The notes under the pieces are model-generated. The model had not been told where the DNA came from. It worked only from the letters and a program-made list of their open reading frames with translations, and did no database searches. Positions 8,198 through 16,884 of a stretch of DNA of 64,000 bases are shown here, one piece after another (the stretch's first letter is position 1; every line of letters starts with the position of its first letter). The translations under genes and the position numbers were made by a program. The stretch spans positions 29,300-93,299 of the forward strand of contig CAZPHV010000013.1 in assembly GCA_964586455.1 (NCBI GenBank), in the 5' to 3' direction. The DNA is from Aquimonas sp964586455 (GTDB lineage Bacteria > Pseudomonadota > Gammaproteobacteria > Xanthomonadales > Xanthomonadaceae).

Positions 8198-9427
8198 TCA
8201 AGCGCTCGCTGCCTGCTCCCCGGCCAGCAGCTCGCTGCGGAACTCCAGCAGCTGCAGAATGTTGTGCCGCCACTGGCGCTCCGCCGCGACGTAATCGCGC
8301 GCCGCCCGGCCCACCCGGCGCAGCCCTTCGCGATCGCGGCTGCGTTCCAGCACCGCCTGCACGGCGGCATCCAGATCGCCGGCCTTGAACATCCAGCCCG
8401 TGCCGTCCTCGACCAGCACTTCCTTGATCGGCTCGAAATCCGGCGCGATCGGTGGAATCGCGCAGGCCATGAACTCGAACAGTTTCACCGGTGAGGTGTA
8501 GTCGCCGGCGCTGGGCAGGATCGCCATGTCCATCGCCGCCAGCAGGCCCGGCACCGCGTCGTGCGGCACGCGGCCGGTCAAAACCACCCGCTCGGACAGC
8601 CCGCGCTCGTCGACAAAGCCCTTCAGCGCTGGAAAGGTCGCACCATCGCCAACCAGCAGCAGCTTGAGCTGGGCATCGCCGGCCAGGTGGTCGGCGATGC
8701 GGTGCACGAAGGCGTCGATCGCATGCCAGGGCACGAAGGCGCCGAGGTAGCCGCAGACCACGCTGCCTTCCAACCCGTAGCGCTGACGGGTCTCGTCGCG
8801 CTGGGCCTGGGTGAAGCTGAACTTGTCGATGTTGGCCGCGTTCGGGGTGACGATGGCCGGCGCGATTTCGCCATGCGCGGCGCGGGCACGATCACGGAAC
8901 ACCGAGGACACGAACACCAGGCCATCGGCGCGACGGAACACCCAGCGCTCGATCCACATCGCCAGGCGCAGGAAGAACAGCGGCCGCACGCGATAGACCG
9001 TCGCCGAGTCGTTGACCTCGAGAATCAGCGGAATGCCCTTCAAGCGCGCGATCAGCACCGTGATGAACATGAACAGCGAATAGCGCTCGTAGATCAGGCC
9101 AACATCGCGCTGCCGCCGGAAGTAGGCCAGCAGGCGCCAGCCGGCGACCGCGTTGTAGGCCAGCTCGGCCAGCTCGAACAGTGGCTCCGGCAGCTTCGCG
9201 ACCCAGCGCATGTAGCTGCGCGCCTGCTGGGTCGGCGACATCGCCTTGGGGCTGGTGTAGGGGTCGGCGCCGGGCAGGCTGATGATGTCGACCGCGATGC
9301 CTTCGGCCCGCAGCGCATCGGTGATGCCGCGAATATGCACGCCTTCGACGGCTTTGCCCTGGGTGCGGTGGTGGTAGAGCACTCGCTGGACGTTGCCAAG
9401 CGCCGGCTGGGCGGGATTCATGGTCAT
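8198..9427 (-). CDS. Glycosyltransferase family 4
   Basis: A 409-residue GT-B glycosyltransferase. The N-terminal half shows VLYHHRTQGKAVEGVHIRG (a GxGxH-like acceptor loop), IYERYS and LILEVN. The C-terminal half shows CGYLGAFVPWHAID, LLLVGDG and the donor-binding block DYTSPVKLFEFMACAIPP, with a Lys and Glu typical of this GT4 branch. The start is ATG 9427; a second ATG two codons later (9421) is equally possible. It is transcribed away from the polymerase gene at 9647, with a shared AT-richer divergent control region between them. It probably builds the repeat unit of the exopolysaccharide encoded around it. The specific sugar is unknown. Confidence 0.87.
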   Translation of the reverse strand: MTMNPAQPALGNVQRVLYHHRTQGKAVEGVHIRGITDALRAEGIAVDIISLPGADPYTSPKAMSPTQQARSYMRWVAKLPEPLFELAELAYNAVAGWRLLAYFRRQRDVGLIYERYSLFMFITVLIARLKGIPLILEVNDSATVYRVRPLFFLRLAMWIERWVFRRADGLVFVSSVFRDRARAAHGEIAPAIVTPNAANIDKFSFTQAQRDETRQRYGLEGSVVCGYLGAFVPWHAIDAFVHRIADHLAGDAQLKLLLVGDGATFPALKGFVDERGLSERVVLTGRVPHDAVPGLLAAMDMAILPSAGDYTSPVKLFEFMACAIPPIAPDFEPIKEVLVEDGTGWMFKAGDLDAAVQAVLERSRDREGLRRVGRAARDYVAAERQWRHNILQLLEFRSELLAGEQAASA

Positions 9428-9454
9428 CGGAGCCCGATTCGTCGATAATCGTGA

Positions 9455-9492
9455 TTGTCATCGCAGTCTATTGCAAAGAAAATGCGATGCAA
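9455..9492. promoter_or_regulatory. Candidate divergent promoters
   Basis: Within the AT-richer 9428-9646 gap, the plus strand shows TTGTCA (9455-9460), a 17-base spacer and GAAAAT (9478-9483), pointing to the gene at 9647. The minus strand shows TTGCAT (complement of 9492-9487), a 16-base spacer and TAGACT (complement of 9470-9465), pointing to the gene starting at 9427. Both are imperfect sigma70-like matches that overlap each other. Confidence 0.3.
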
Positions 9493-9646
9493 AGCACGGA
9501 ACGAGGGTTTGAATTGTGATCAGAGCGTTTGAGGGCCCGAGCTTGGGTAGTGCCGATGCGTGCGTCCTCGCCTGCGCTTGCCGACGGCGCCTGCGCGCCG
9601 TGCCCCCGCCCGCGTTCGCGTCGTACTGAGCCCCGGCCCGGTCCCG

Positions 9647-10987
9647 ATGGCCTTCGCCCTGTTCCTGCTGTACGTGGTGTTCACCTTCCTGCGTCCGGTC
9701 GAGCTGTTCGCGCCCGGTCTGGCCGAGGCCCGGCCGATGCTGGTGCTGTGGCTGCTCGCGTTCGCGGCCGCAGTGTTCTCAACCCTGATGCAGCGCCGCA
9801 TCGCCCTGCGTCCGGTGCACGTCGGCGTGCTGCTGGCCTTCATCGTGGCCATCGCGCTGTCGCGCATCGCCAACGGCTGGGCCGGCGGCGCGGTCGATGC
9901 GATCTCGGACTTCAGCGCCTCGGTCCTGCTGCTGCTGCTGGCCGCGATGAACCTGACCAGCCTGCGGCGCGTGCAGTGGACCTTGGCCACCGTCACCCTG
10001 TGCATGCTGGTGTTGGCGGCTTTCACGGTGAACGCGTTCGAGACCGGCTACCGCGCCGATGACTTCGTGATCCGCCAGGGCACCGGCACCGATGCCGACC
10101 TGCTGGCCGCGGGCTACAGCGGCGTGCCGGCGCAGGACGACACCGGCCAGAACCTGTGGCGCGTGCGCGGCCTCGGCATCTTGAACGACCCCAACGATCT
10201 GGGTCAGGCCCTGATCATGAGTCTGCCCCTGCTGGCCCTCGCCTGGCGGCCACGACGGCTGATCCGAAACGCCATCGTGGTCGGACTGCCAATGGCCCTG
10301 ATGCTGTACTCGATCTACCTCACCCACTCGCGCGGCGCGGTGCTGGGCGTCGCTGTGCTGGTGCTGCTCGGCCTGCGCCGCTGGCTGGGGAACTTCCGCA
10401 CCGCCGTGCTGGGTGGCGTCGGCTTGGTGGTGGCGATGGGTCTGGGCCTCGCCGGCGGTCGTGAATTCTCGACTCAGGAGGAATCGGCCGGGCAGCGCAT
10501 CGACGCCTGGTACGACGGCCTGCAGATGTTCCGCGGCCAGCCCCTGTTCGGGGTCGGCTACGGCGCCTTTACCGACCACCATCCCTTGACCGCGCACAAC
10601 AGTTTCGTGCTCTGCTTCGCCGAGCTCGGTCTGTTCGGATTGCTGCCCTGGGTGGCTCTGCTGGTGCTGGCCTGGCGGGAGCTGTCGCAGGTGACCCAGC
10701 TGGCCGAACCCGGTTCGCCGCAGGCGCGCATGGCCGAGGCGCTGCGGGTCTCCCTGCTCGGGTTTCTTGCCTGCGCCTGGTTCCTGTCGCGCACCTATCA
10801 GCCACTGCTCTACCTGCTGCTGGGTCTGTGTCTCGGTGCCGCTTGGTGCGCGCGCCAGGCCGCGCTGGCCGGGCCCGAGCAGGCCTACTGGCCGGCGCCG
10901 CGCTGGCAGTTCGCCGCCGTCGCCGCCGCCTTTGGCAGCATTGCGGCCGTGTACGCCTTCATCGTGCTGGAACGATTCACCGGATGA
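9647..10987 (+). CDS. O-antigen ligase/polymerase family membrane protein (Wzy_C type)
   Basis: A 446-residue polytopic inner-membrane protein with about ten to twelve hydrophobic segments. The large periplasmic loop holds the Wzy_C/WaaL hallmark GVGYGAFTDHHPLTAHN with FAELGLFGLLPWV after it (about residues 303-345), the region expected to polymerise lipid-linked repeat units or ligate glycan. An upstream segment, GLGILNDPNDLGQALIMSLP, is typical of exopolysaccharide polymerases in such loci. I chose ATG 9647 because the longer frame adds an Arg/Pro-rich stretch with no membrane or family character. It heads a plus-strand run of five genes to 15578. Whether it polymerises or ligates cannot be decided here. 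Confidence 0.82.
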   Translation: MAFALFLLYVVFTFLRPVELFAPGLAEARPMLVLWLLAFAAAVFSTLMQRRIALRPVHVGVLLAFIVAIALSRIANGWAGGAVDAISDFSASVLLLLLAAMNLTSLRRVQWTLATVTLCMLVLAAFTVNAFETGYRADDFVIRQGTGTDADLLAAGYSGVPAQDDTGQNLWRVRGLGILNDPNDLGQALIMSLPLLALAWRPRRLIRNAIVVGLPMALMLYSIYLTHSRGAVLGVAVLVLLGLRRWLGNFRTAVLGGVGLVVAMGLGLAGGREFSTQEESAGQRIDAWYDGLQMFRGQPLFGVGYGAFTDHHPLTAHNSFVLCFAELGLFGLLPWVALLVLAWRELSQVTQLAEPGSPQARMAEALRVSLLGFLACAWFLSRTYQPLLYLLLGLCLGAAWCARQAALAGPEQAYWPAPRWQFAAVAAAFGSIAAVYAFIVLERFTG

Positions 10988-11039
10988 ACAACCTTTCTCC
11001 ACAACCAGCGCCCGCGGCCAAGCCCGCAGCGAGGACCCC

Positions 11040-12233
11040 ATGAGCCTGACCCTGCTGTTTGCGCTACTGCTGCTGACCGCTGCTGCGGGCCTGGCGGCGG
11101 TGCTCTACCTCGCGCATCGCAAGCACGTGCTGGGCTGGTTCACCGCCTGGCTGCGTCAGGACTGGCGGGCACCGGCGCCAAAGGGTGCCACCCGCCATCT
11201 CATGTTCTGCTTCGTCGATCACTACGAGCCCCAATGGGGCCGCGCCGACTACGCCAGCGAGTGCGCACGCGTGGCCCGCTGGCGCCGCGACTACCCCAAG
11301 GTCTGCGAGGGCCATCGCGACGCCGACGGTCGCCCGCCAGTGCACACCTTCTTCTACCCGGAAGAGGAATACCGACCCGAACACCTCGACGCCCTGGTCG
11401 AGATGTGCCGACTGCAGCTTGGCGAGATCGAGGTCCACCTGCATCACGACAATGACACCGAAGCCAACCTGCGCGAGACCCTGCGCCGCTTCACCCGCCA
11501 GCTGGTCGAACGTCACGATGCGCTGCCGGTCGATCCGGCCAGCGGCCAGCCACAGTGGGCCTTCATCCACGGCAACTGGGCGCTGGACAATAGCCATCCG
11601 GAGGGGCGCGGCTGCGGCATCAACAACGAGCTGATCATTCTGCGCGAGGAAGGCTGCTACGCCGACTTCACCTTTCCCTCGGCGCCGGACCCGACCCAGC
11701 CCAGCGCGATCAATCGCATCTACTACGCCAAAGACGACCCGCAGCAGCCGAAATCGCACGACCGCGGCCAGCGCGTGCGCGTCGGCGGCCGGCCCTGGGG
11801 CGACCTGCTGCTGATCCAGGGTGTTCTGGGCCTGAACTTTCACCGGCGCAAGTACGGCCTGCTGCCGCGCATCGAAAACTCGGACATCCGCGCGGTCAGC
11901 CCGCCCAGCCCGCAGCGCATCGATCACTGGGTGCGCACCGGCATCCACGTCGAGGGCCGGCCGGAATGGATTTTCGTCAAGATCCACACCCACGGCACCC
12001 AGGAATGCGACCTCGACACCCTGTTGGGCGCACCCATGCGCGAGGCCTTCGAGCACCTTGAGCGGCACTACAACGACGGCGAGCGCTGGCAGCTGCACTA
12101 CGTATCGGCACGCGAGATGTACAACATCGTCAAGGCCGCCGAAGCCGGTGAAACCGGCAACCCGGGCGCCTACCGCGACTACCGCATCGCGCGCCCGGCC
12201 TATGCGCCGCGCGTCGTCGCAGAGACCGCCTGA
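11040..12233 (+). CDS. Membrane-anchored protein with a polysaccharide-deacetylase-like pattern, family not certain
   Basis: 397 residues. One N-terminal membrane segment (about 2-22) is followed by a soluble domain. Conserved-looking blocks are HLMFCFVDHYEPQWG (about 56-70), VHTFFYPEEEYRPEHLD, IEVHLHHDNDTEANLR (about 138-153), FIHGNWALDNSHPEG (about 177-191) and CGINNELIIL. The Asp/His-rich spacing resembles the metal site of NodB-type carbohydrate esterases, but the canonical TFDD and HSxxH motifs are not exact, so the reaction remains open. ATG 11040 lies 52 bases after the polymerase gene, and the TGA stop overlaps the next ATG by one base (TGATG). The position between a polymerase and a GT2 suggests a modification of the growing glycan. 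Confidence 0.55.
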   Translation: MSLTLLFALLLLTAAAGLAAVLYLAHRKHVLGWFTAWLRQDWRAPAPKGATRHLMFCFVDHYEPQWGRADYASECARVARWRRDYPKVCEGHRDADGRPPVHTFFYPEEEYRPEHLDALVEMCRLQLGEIEVHLHHDNDTEANLRETLRRFTRQLVERHDALPVDPASGQPQWAFIHGNWALDNSHPEGRGCGINNELIILREEGCYADFTFPSAPDPTQPSAINRIYYAKDDPQQPKSHDRGQRVRVGGRPWGDLLLIQGVLGLNFHRRKYGLLPRIENSDIRAVSPPSPQRIDHWVRTGIHVEGRPEWIFVKIHTHGTQECDLDTLLGAPMREAFEHLERHYNDGERWQLHYVSAREMYNIVKAAEAGETGNPGAYRDYRIARPAYAPRVVAETA

Positions 12234-13375
12234 TGCACTGGCTGCTGCTGTTCGGCTTCAGCGTCGGCATGATCGCGCTGACCTGGCTGGGCTACCCACT
12301 GTTGCTGTGGCTGCGCGCGCGCAGCGCGCGCCCGAGCGAGCCCGCGCCCCTGGCGCAGGAGTGGCCGCAGCTGAGCGTGATTCTGATCGCGCACAACGAA
12401 GAAGCCGCGATCGTTCGCAAGCTTCGCAATATCCTCGCGCTGGACTATCCCGCCCAGCGCCTGCAGGTGGTGCTCGCCTGTGACGGCAGCAGCGACTGCA
12501 CCGAAGCTGCCGCGCGGGCGATCGAGGACCCGCGGCTGACGGTGCTGGCCTTCGCCGAGCGTCGCGGCAAAGCCGCCTGTCTCAACGATGCGGTGGCGGC
12601 GGCGCGCGGCGACGTGCTGCTGTTCTGCGATGTGCGCCAGCGCATCGAAAACAGCGCCGCGCGTCTGCTGGTCGCGCGCCTGCTGCAGCCCGGCGTCGGC
12701 GTGGTCGGCGGCGAGCTCGCCTTCGAGGCCGATGGCGTGCAGGGCTTCGGCCACACCGTTGACGCCTACTGGCGCTACGAAAAGCTCGTGCGCGGTCTGG
12801 AATCGGCGAGCGGTTCGGTGGTCGGCGTCAGCGGCGCGCTGTACGTGATGCGTCGCAACGACTACACGCCGATCCCGGCGCAGACCATCCTTGATGACGT
12901 GCTGATTCCGATGCGCCGCGCGATGGCCGGCGAGCGCGTGCTGTTCGAGGCAGGCGCCATCGCCTGGGATCGCCCCGCTGCTGAAGTCGAGCAGGAAAGC
13001 CGCCGCAAGGTGCGCACCCTGGCCGGCAATTTCCAGCTGCTGGCGCTGGCACCGCGTCTGCTCGACCCACGTGCGAATCCGCTGTTCCTGCGCTTCGTCG
13101 GCCACAAGCTGCTGCGCTTGAGCGGCCCGCTGTGGCTGGCGCTGGCGCTGATCGCCCATCTCATGTTGGCCCGCCACAGCGACTTCTGGGCCCTGCTGCT
13201 GCTGCCGCACCTCGGCGCCTGGGCGCTGGGCCTGCTCACACCCGCCGTGCCTGCGCTGAAGCGCCTGCCGCTGGCCGGCCTGGTCACCGGCTTCGTGCAG
13301 ATGCAGCTGTGCGTGGTGCGCGGTTTCATCGACATCCTGCGCAAGCCCGCGCAGGACATCTGGAAGACCCGATGA
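12233..13375 (+). CDS. Membrane glycosyltransferase family 2
   Basis: A 380-residue GT-A fold transferase with an N-terminal membrane helix (about 4-24) and two or three C-terminal helices (about 282-350), as in processive or EPS-type GT2 enzymes. Motifs are LSVILIAHNEEAAI (about 46-59), the nucleotide Asp in VVLACDGSSDCT, the DxD-like CDVRQR near residue 138, the acid ILDDVLIPMRR near 223 and ESRRKVRTLAGNFQ in the Q/RxxRW position. Its start overlaps the previous stop by one base and its stop overlaps the next ATG by four, so the genes are translationally coupled. The sugar donor is unknown. Confidence 0.86.
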   Translation: MHWLLLFGFSVGMIALTWLGYPLLLWLRARSARPSEPAPLAQEWPQLSVILIAHNEEAAIVRKLRNILALDYPAQRLQVVLACDGSSDCTEAAARAIEDPRLTVLAFAERRGKAACLNDAVAAARGDVLLFCDVRQRIENSAARLLVARLLQPGVGVVGGELAFEADGVQGFGHTVDAYWRYEKLVRGLESASGSVVGVSGALYVMRRNDYTPIPAQTILDDVLIPMRRAMAGERVLFEAGAIAWDRPAAEVEQESRRKVRTLAGNFQLLALAPRLLDPRANPLFLRFVGHKLLRLSGPLWLALALIAHLMLARHSDFWALLLLPHLGAWALGLLTPAVPALKRLPLAGLVTGFVQMQLCVVRGFIDILRKPAQDIWKTR

Positions 13376-14538
13376 GCACGCAGGCCGCGGTCGGCATCGC
13401 AATCATCGGCTGCGGCTTCGTCGCTGATCTCTACCTCGAAACCCTGCGCCGGCACGCGCTGCTGGACCTGCGTGGCGTGTTCGATCGCGACCCCGGCCGC
13501 AGCTTCGCGTTCGCACGCCGGCACGGTGTCGAGGTCTACCCCGACCTCGCCAGCCTGCTCGACGACCCGCGCGTCGAAATCGTACTGAACCTGACCAATC
13601 CGCATGCACACTACGAGGTGAGCCAGGCCTGCCTGCAGGCGGGAAAGCACGTCTACTCCGAAAAGCCGTTGGCGATGCGGGTCGAGGACGCACGCGCGCT
13701 GGTGGTGCTGGCCGAAGCACGCGGCCTGCTGCTCTCGGGCGCGCCCAGCCGCCTGCTCGGTCGGCCCGCGCAGACCCTGTGGAAAGCCCTGCGCGACGGC
13801 CGCATCGGCCGGCCCTATCTGGCCTATGCCGAGATGGACGACGGCCTGCTGCACCGTATGGCCTACCGTCGCTGGGTCGGCGCCAGCGGTGCGCCATGGC
13901 CGTATGTCGACGAGCTCGAAGTCGGCAACACCCTGGAGCACGCCGGCTACGCGCTGACCTGGCTGGTGGCGATGCTGGGGCCGGTCAAGCGGGTCACCGC
14001 GTTTGCCTCGCGGCTTGTTCATGAGAAGAACATGGAGGTGCCGCTTGAACGCCAGGCTGCCGACTTCTCGACCGCAGCGCTTGAACATGAGGGCGGCGCC
14101 GTTTCGCGGCTCACCTGCAGCATTGTCGCCCCGCACGACCACCGCCTGCTGATCGCCGGCGAAGAAGGCGCGCTCTGGGTCGAGGACTGCTGGAAGCCGA
14201 GCTCACCGGTACGCTGCCGCGGCCGCATCGAAGTGCTGGGCCGCTCGCGCGAAGCACCCTTCGCACAGCGCCTGAAACTGCTCGGCGACGCTGAAGCCAT
14301 CGCCGCCTCGAAGGGCCGCCGCAAGGTCGACTTCTGCCTGGGCCCGCTCGATCTGGCGCGCGCCCTGCGCGAGGGCCGCGCACCTCGGCTGTCGGCGCAG
14401 TTCTGTCTGCACATCACCGAGGTCGCACTGGCGATCTCGAACGCACTTGACGGCCCGGCCGTGGTCGAGATCGAAAGCCGCTTCGATGCGCCCGCACCGA
14501 TGAGCTGGGCGGCCGATGCCGAGAGCGCGCGCGAATGA
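13372..14538 (+). CDS. Gfo/Idh/MocA family NAD(P)-dependent oxidoreductase
   Basis: A 388-residue cytoplasmic oxidoreductase. The Rossmann domain starts with IAIIGCGFVADLY (about 9-21), followed by NLTNPHAHYEVSQACLQAGK and the family signature HVYSEKPLAM, whose EKP Lys is the catalytic or substrate-binding residue. The C-terminal half is the GFO_IDH_MocA alpha/beta domain with EVGNTLEHAGYAL. In sugar pathways such enzymes oxidise or reduce ring hydroxyls of sugar nucleotides or sugar-like cofactors. It overlaps both neighbours by four bases (ATGA) and sits between a GT2 and an SDR epimerase, which suggests joint synthesis of an unusual sugar. The substrate is inferred only from context. Confidence 0.85.
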   Translation: MSTQAAVGIAIIGCGFVADLYLETLRRHALLDLRGVFDRDPGRSFAFARRHGVEVYPDLASLLDDPRVEIVLNLTNPHAHYEVSQACLQAGKHVYSEKPLAMRVEDARALVVLAEARGLLLSGAPSRLLGRPAQTLWKALRDGRIGRPYLAYAEMDDGLLHRMAYRRWVGASGAPWPYVDELEVGNTLEHAGYALTWLVAMLGPVKRVTAFASRLVHEKNMEVPLERQAADFSTAALEHEGGAVSRLTCSIVAPHDHRLLIAGEEGALWVEDCWKPSSPVRCRGRIEVLGRSREAPFAQRLKLLGDAEAIAASKGRRKVDFCLGPLDLARALREGRAPRLSAQFCLHITEVALAISNALDGPAVVEIESRFDAPAPMSWAADAESARE

Positions 14539-15578
14539 GTACTCCCGACATCGTACCAGGCGCACACGGCGGCAGCCTGATCCTTGGCGCGTCCGGCCTG
14601 CTCGGGCGGCATCTGGCGCGCACGCTGCTGGAGGCGCAGCGCTCCCACGCGCCGCCGCTGCGTCTGCAATTGCGGCCCAGCAGTGACGCGTCGCCGCTGC
14701 TCGCACTGCTCGACGGCATTGATGCCGAACGCTATCGGATCGAACGTTACGAGCTCGATGACGCCAGCGCCCTGCAGGCGCGCTTCGAAGCTGCACCGAC
14801 CGTCTTCCTGCTGGCCGCGGCCAAGCGCGGGCGCCCCGAGGAGATGGCCCGCGCAACCCTTGCCGCGACCGCTTGCGTGCTCGATGCGCTGGCCGCCTGC
14901 ACGGCGCCGCCGAGGCTGCTGCACGTGAGCTCACTGGCGGTGTATGCGACTGCTGATGCTGCGCTCGGCAGCCTGATCGACGAGTCGAGTGCGATCGAGC
15001 CCGCGCCCTGGAAGCGAGACGCCTACACGCATCTGAAGTGCGCGCAGGAGGCCCTGGTCTGGCACCGCGCGCGCCGCGATCATTTGAGCGTCTGCGTGAC
15101 GCGACCAGGAATTCTGGTCGGCCCGGATGCACTGGGTCTGCCGGGGCGTCTGGCGATGCCGCTGCCGGGCGGGCTGTGGCTGGCTCCGGGCCTGGAGCTG
15201 CCGTTGCCGATGATCCACCTGCGCCACGCCGCGCAGGCCTTGGCCTACATCGAGCGGCAGGCGCGCTTCGAGGGCGAGTGCCTAAACCTGCTGGATGCGC
15301 CCGCCCTGCGCGGTCGGGACTTCGTCGATCTGCTGCGCGAAGCCAAACGCGCGCCGCGGCTGCTGCCGATCCGCCCGGCCTGGATGTCCCGCATCGGCGG
15401 CCTGCTGCTGCGCGCCGGTCGCCTTCGCCGCGGCCCGATCGCAAGTTTCCCCACGCCGTATCAGGTGCGCGCGATGTGGACGCCCTTCGACTACCGCAGC
15501 GCGCTGCCGGCGCTGGGCTACAGCGCGCCTGAGAGCCTGCGGGATGCGCTGCTGCGCGATCTGGACTTGCAGGCATGA
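14535..15578 (+). CDS. NAD-dependent epimerase/dehydratase (extended SDR)
   Basis: A 347-residue SDR-fold protein. The cofactor motif is LGASGLLGRHLAR (about 17-29), there is an LLHVSSLAVYA strand (about 131-141), and the YxxxK pair lies in DAYTHLKCAQE (about 161-171). A TRPGILVGPD block follows, typical of sugar-nucleotide epimerases and reductases. It is the last gene of the plus-strand run from 9647 and overlaps the Gfo/Idh/MocA gene by four bases, so the two may act on the same sugar-nucleotide. It converges on the GT4 gene at 15650, leaving only 71 bases between stops. Confidence 0.82.
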   Translation: MSTPDIVPGAHGGSLILGASGLLGRHLARTLLEAQRSHAPPLRLQLRPSSDASPLLALLDGIDAERYRIERYELDDASALQARFEAAPTVFLLAAAKRGRPEEMARATLAATACVLDALAACTAPPRLLHVSSLAVYATADAALGSLIDESSAIEPAPWKRDAYTHLKCAQEALVWHRARRDHLSVCVTRPGILVGPDALGLPGRLAMPLPGGLWLAPGLELPLPMIHLRHAAQALAYIERQARFEGECLNLLDAPALRGRDFVDLLREAKRAPRLLPIRPAWMSRIGGLLLRAGRLRRGPIASFPTPYQVRAMWTPFDYRSALPALGYSAPESLRDALLRDLDLQA

Positions 15579-15649
15579 GCTACGCCGCCAGCGCCGATTC
15601 GATCAGCGGCATCGGCAGCAACTGCATCGCAGGCGCTACCGAAGCACGC

Positions 15650-16780
15650 TCAGCACCGCAGCGCCTGCGCATACAAAGCCGCATAGCGCTCACGCGCGCC
15701 GTCGATGCCGACTTCGCGCTCGGCCCAGGCGCGTGCTGCAGCACCCAGGCGGGCGCGCTGCGCGGGGTCGTCGAGCAGTTCGATCAGCAGCGCGCGCAGG
15801 CCGTCGCCGTCGTCGCTGGCGAACAACCGACCGCGCTCGCCGTCGGCGACGATCTCGGGGTTGCCGCCAACGCGACTGGCGACGATCGCGCAGCCGGCGG
15901 CGCTGGCTTCCAGCAATGCGATCGACAGACCTTCCGTGCGCGAGGGCTGCACGAACACATCGATGCCGGCGAGCAGCGTCGCCACATCGCTGCGGTCGCC
16001 GGCAAAAAGCACGCTGTCGCCAAGGCCCAGCGCCTGCACTTGCTGCTGCAGCTCGGCGCGCAGCGGGCCGTCGCCGATCAGCAGCAGACGCAGGCCCGCA
16101 TAGCGCGCGCGCAGCGACGGCAGCTGGGCGATCAGCAGGGCGTGGTTTTTCAGTGCGACCTGGCGCCCGACGCAGCCGAGTACAGGCACATCCAGCGGCA
16201 GGCTGAGCGCCTGGCGGGCCGCGGCGCGCGCGGCTTCCCCGCGGGCGAATCGCTGCACCGGAATGCCGTTGTCGATCGCGACCGTGCGTGCTGCCGGCAG
16301 CAGGCCGGCGCTGACCAAATGCGTGCGCGCCGCTTCGCCGACCGTGGCGATGCGCGCCGTGCGCAGCAGGCTCAGCCGAAACAGCCAGCGCAGCCGACGC
16401 TGACGCAGGCGCGTGCCCATGTTGTGGCAGGTGTTGACCAACACGCAGGCCAAGCCCAGCGCGGCGACCGCGACGTAGTAGTTCGGTACGAAGTTGTGGC
16501 TGTGAACGATCTCGATTGCGCGCGTGCGCAGCAGCTGGCGCAGGCGCTGGATCAGGCGGCGGTCGAAGCCGCCGCGCTTGTCGCCCTGGATCACCTCAAC
16601 GCCGCCGGCCTCGAGTTCTGCACGAAAGCCCGCGGTGCGGCTGAGGCTGAACACCGCCACAGACTGCCCGGCTGCGTGCTGACTCAGCGCCAGATCACAG
16701 ACGAAGCGTTCCAGCCCGCCGGTCTCCAGCCCGTCGACCACATGCAGAAGGCGCGGCAGAGAGGGCGGGGCAGGGCGCAT
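15650..16780 (-). CDS. Glycosyltransferase family 4, XrtA-system-like
   Basis: 376 residues. The N-terminal LLHVVDGLETGGLERFVCDL is the GGxE-type start shared by exosortase-A-associated GT4 sugar transferases. IVHSHNFVPNYYVAVAA and NTCHNMG follow. The C-terminal domain shows VLGCVGRQVALKNHALLI, LLLIGDGPLRAELQQ and the donor block EGLSIALLEASAAGCAIVAS. ATG 16780 (MRPAPPSLP) is preferred over an upstream ATG at 16837 because the 19 extra residues are Arg-rich and lie before the family start. It is transcribed toward 15578 and divergently from the flippase gene at 16885. Confidence 0.85.
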   Translation of the reverse strand: MRPAPPSLPRLLHVVDGLETGGLERFVCDLALSQHAAGQSVAVFSLSRTAGFRAELEAGGVEVIQGDKRGGFDRRLIQRLRQLLRTRAIEIVHSHNFVPNYYVAVAALGLACVLVNTCHNMGTRLRQRRLRWLFRLSLLRTARIATVGEAARTHLVSAGLLPAARTVAIDNGIPVQRFARGEAARAAARQALSLPLDVPVLGCVGRQVALKNHALLIAQLPSLRARYAGLRLLLIGDGPLRAELQQQVQALGLGDSVLFAGDRSDVATLLAGIDVFVQPSRTEGLSIALLEASAAGCAIVASRVGGNPEIVADGERGRLFASDDGDGLRALLIELLDDPAQRARLGAAARAWAEREVGIDGARERYAALYAQALRC

Positions 16781-16884
16781 TCGATCTCGATCACGGCGGA
16801 CTGCAGGCCAGCTGCCTGCGGGCAGCGATTGTTCCACAGCGCGTCGATGGCTGCGGCCTTCCCCGCTGTCCGGAGCTTGCGCCG

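Noticed and set aside
9647..10987. Assignment as the XrtA-specific O-glycosylation ligase subfamily
   Set aside because: The Wzy_C loop is present, but the N-terminal sequence does not match what I know of that subfamily, so only the general family is given.
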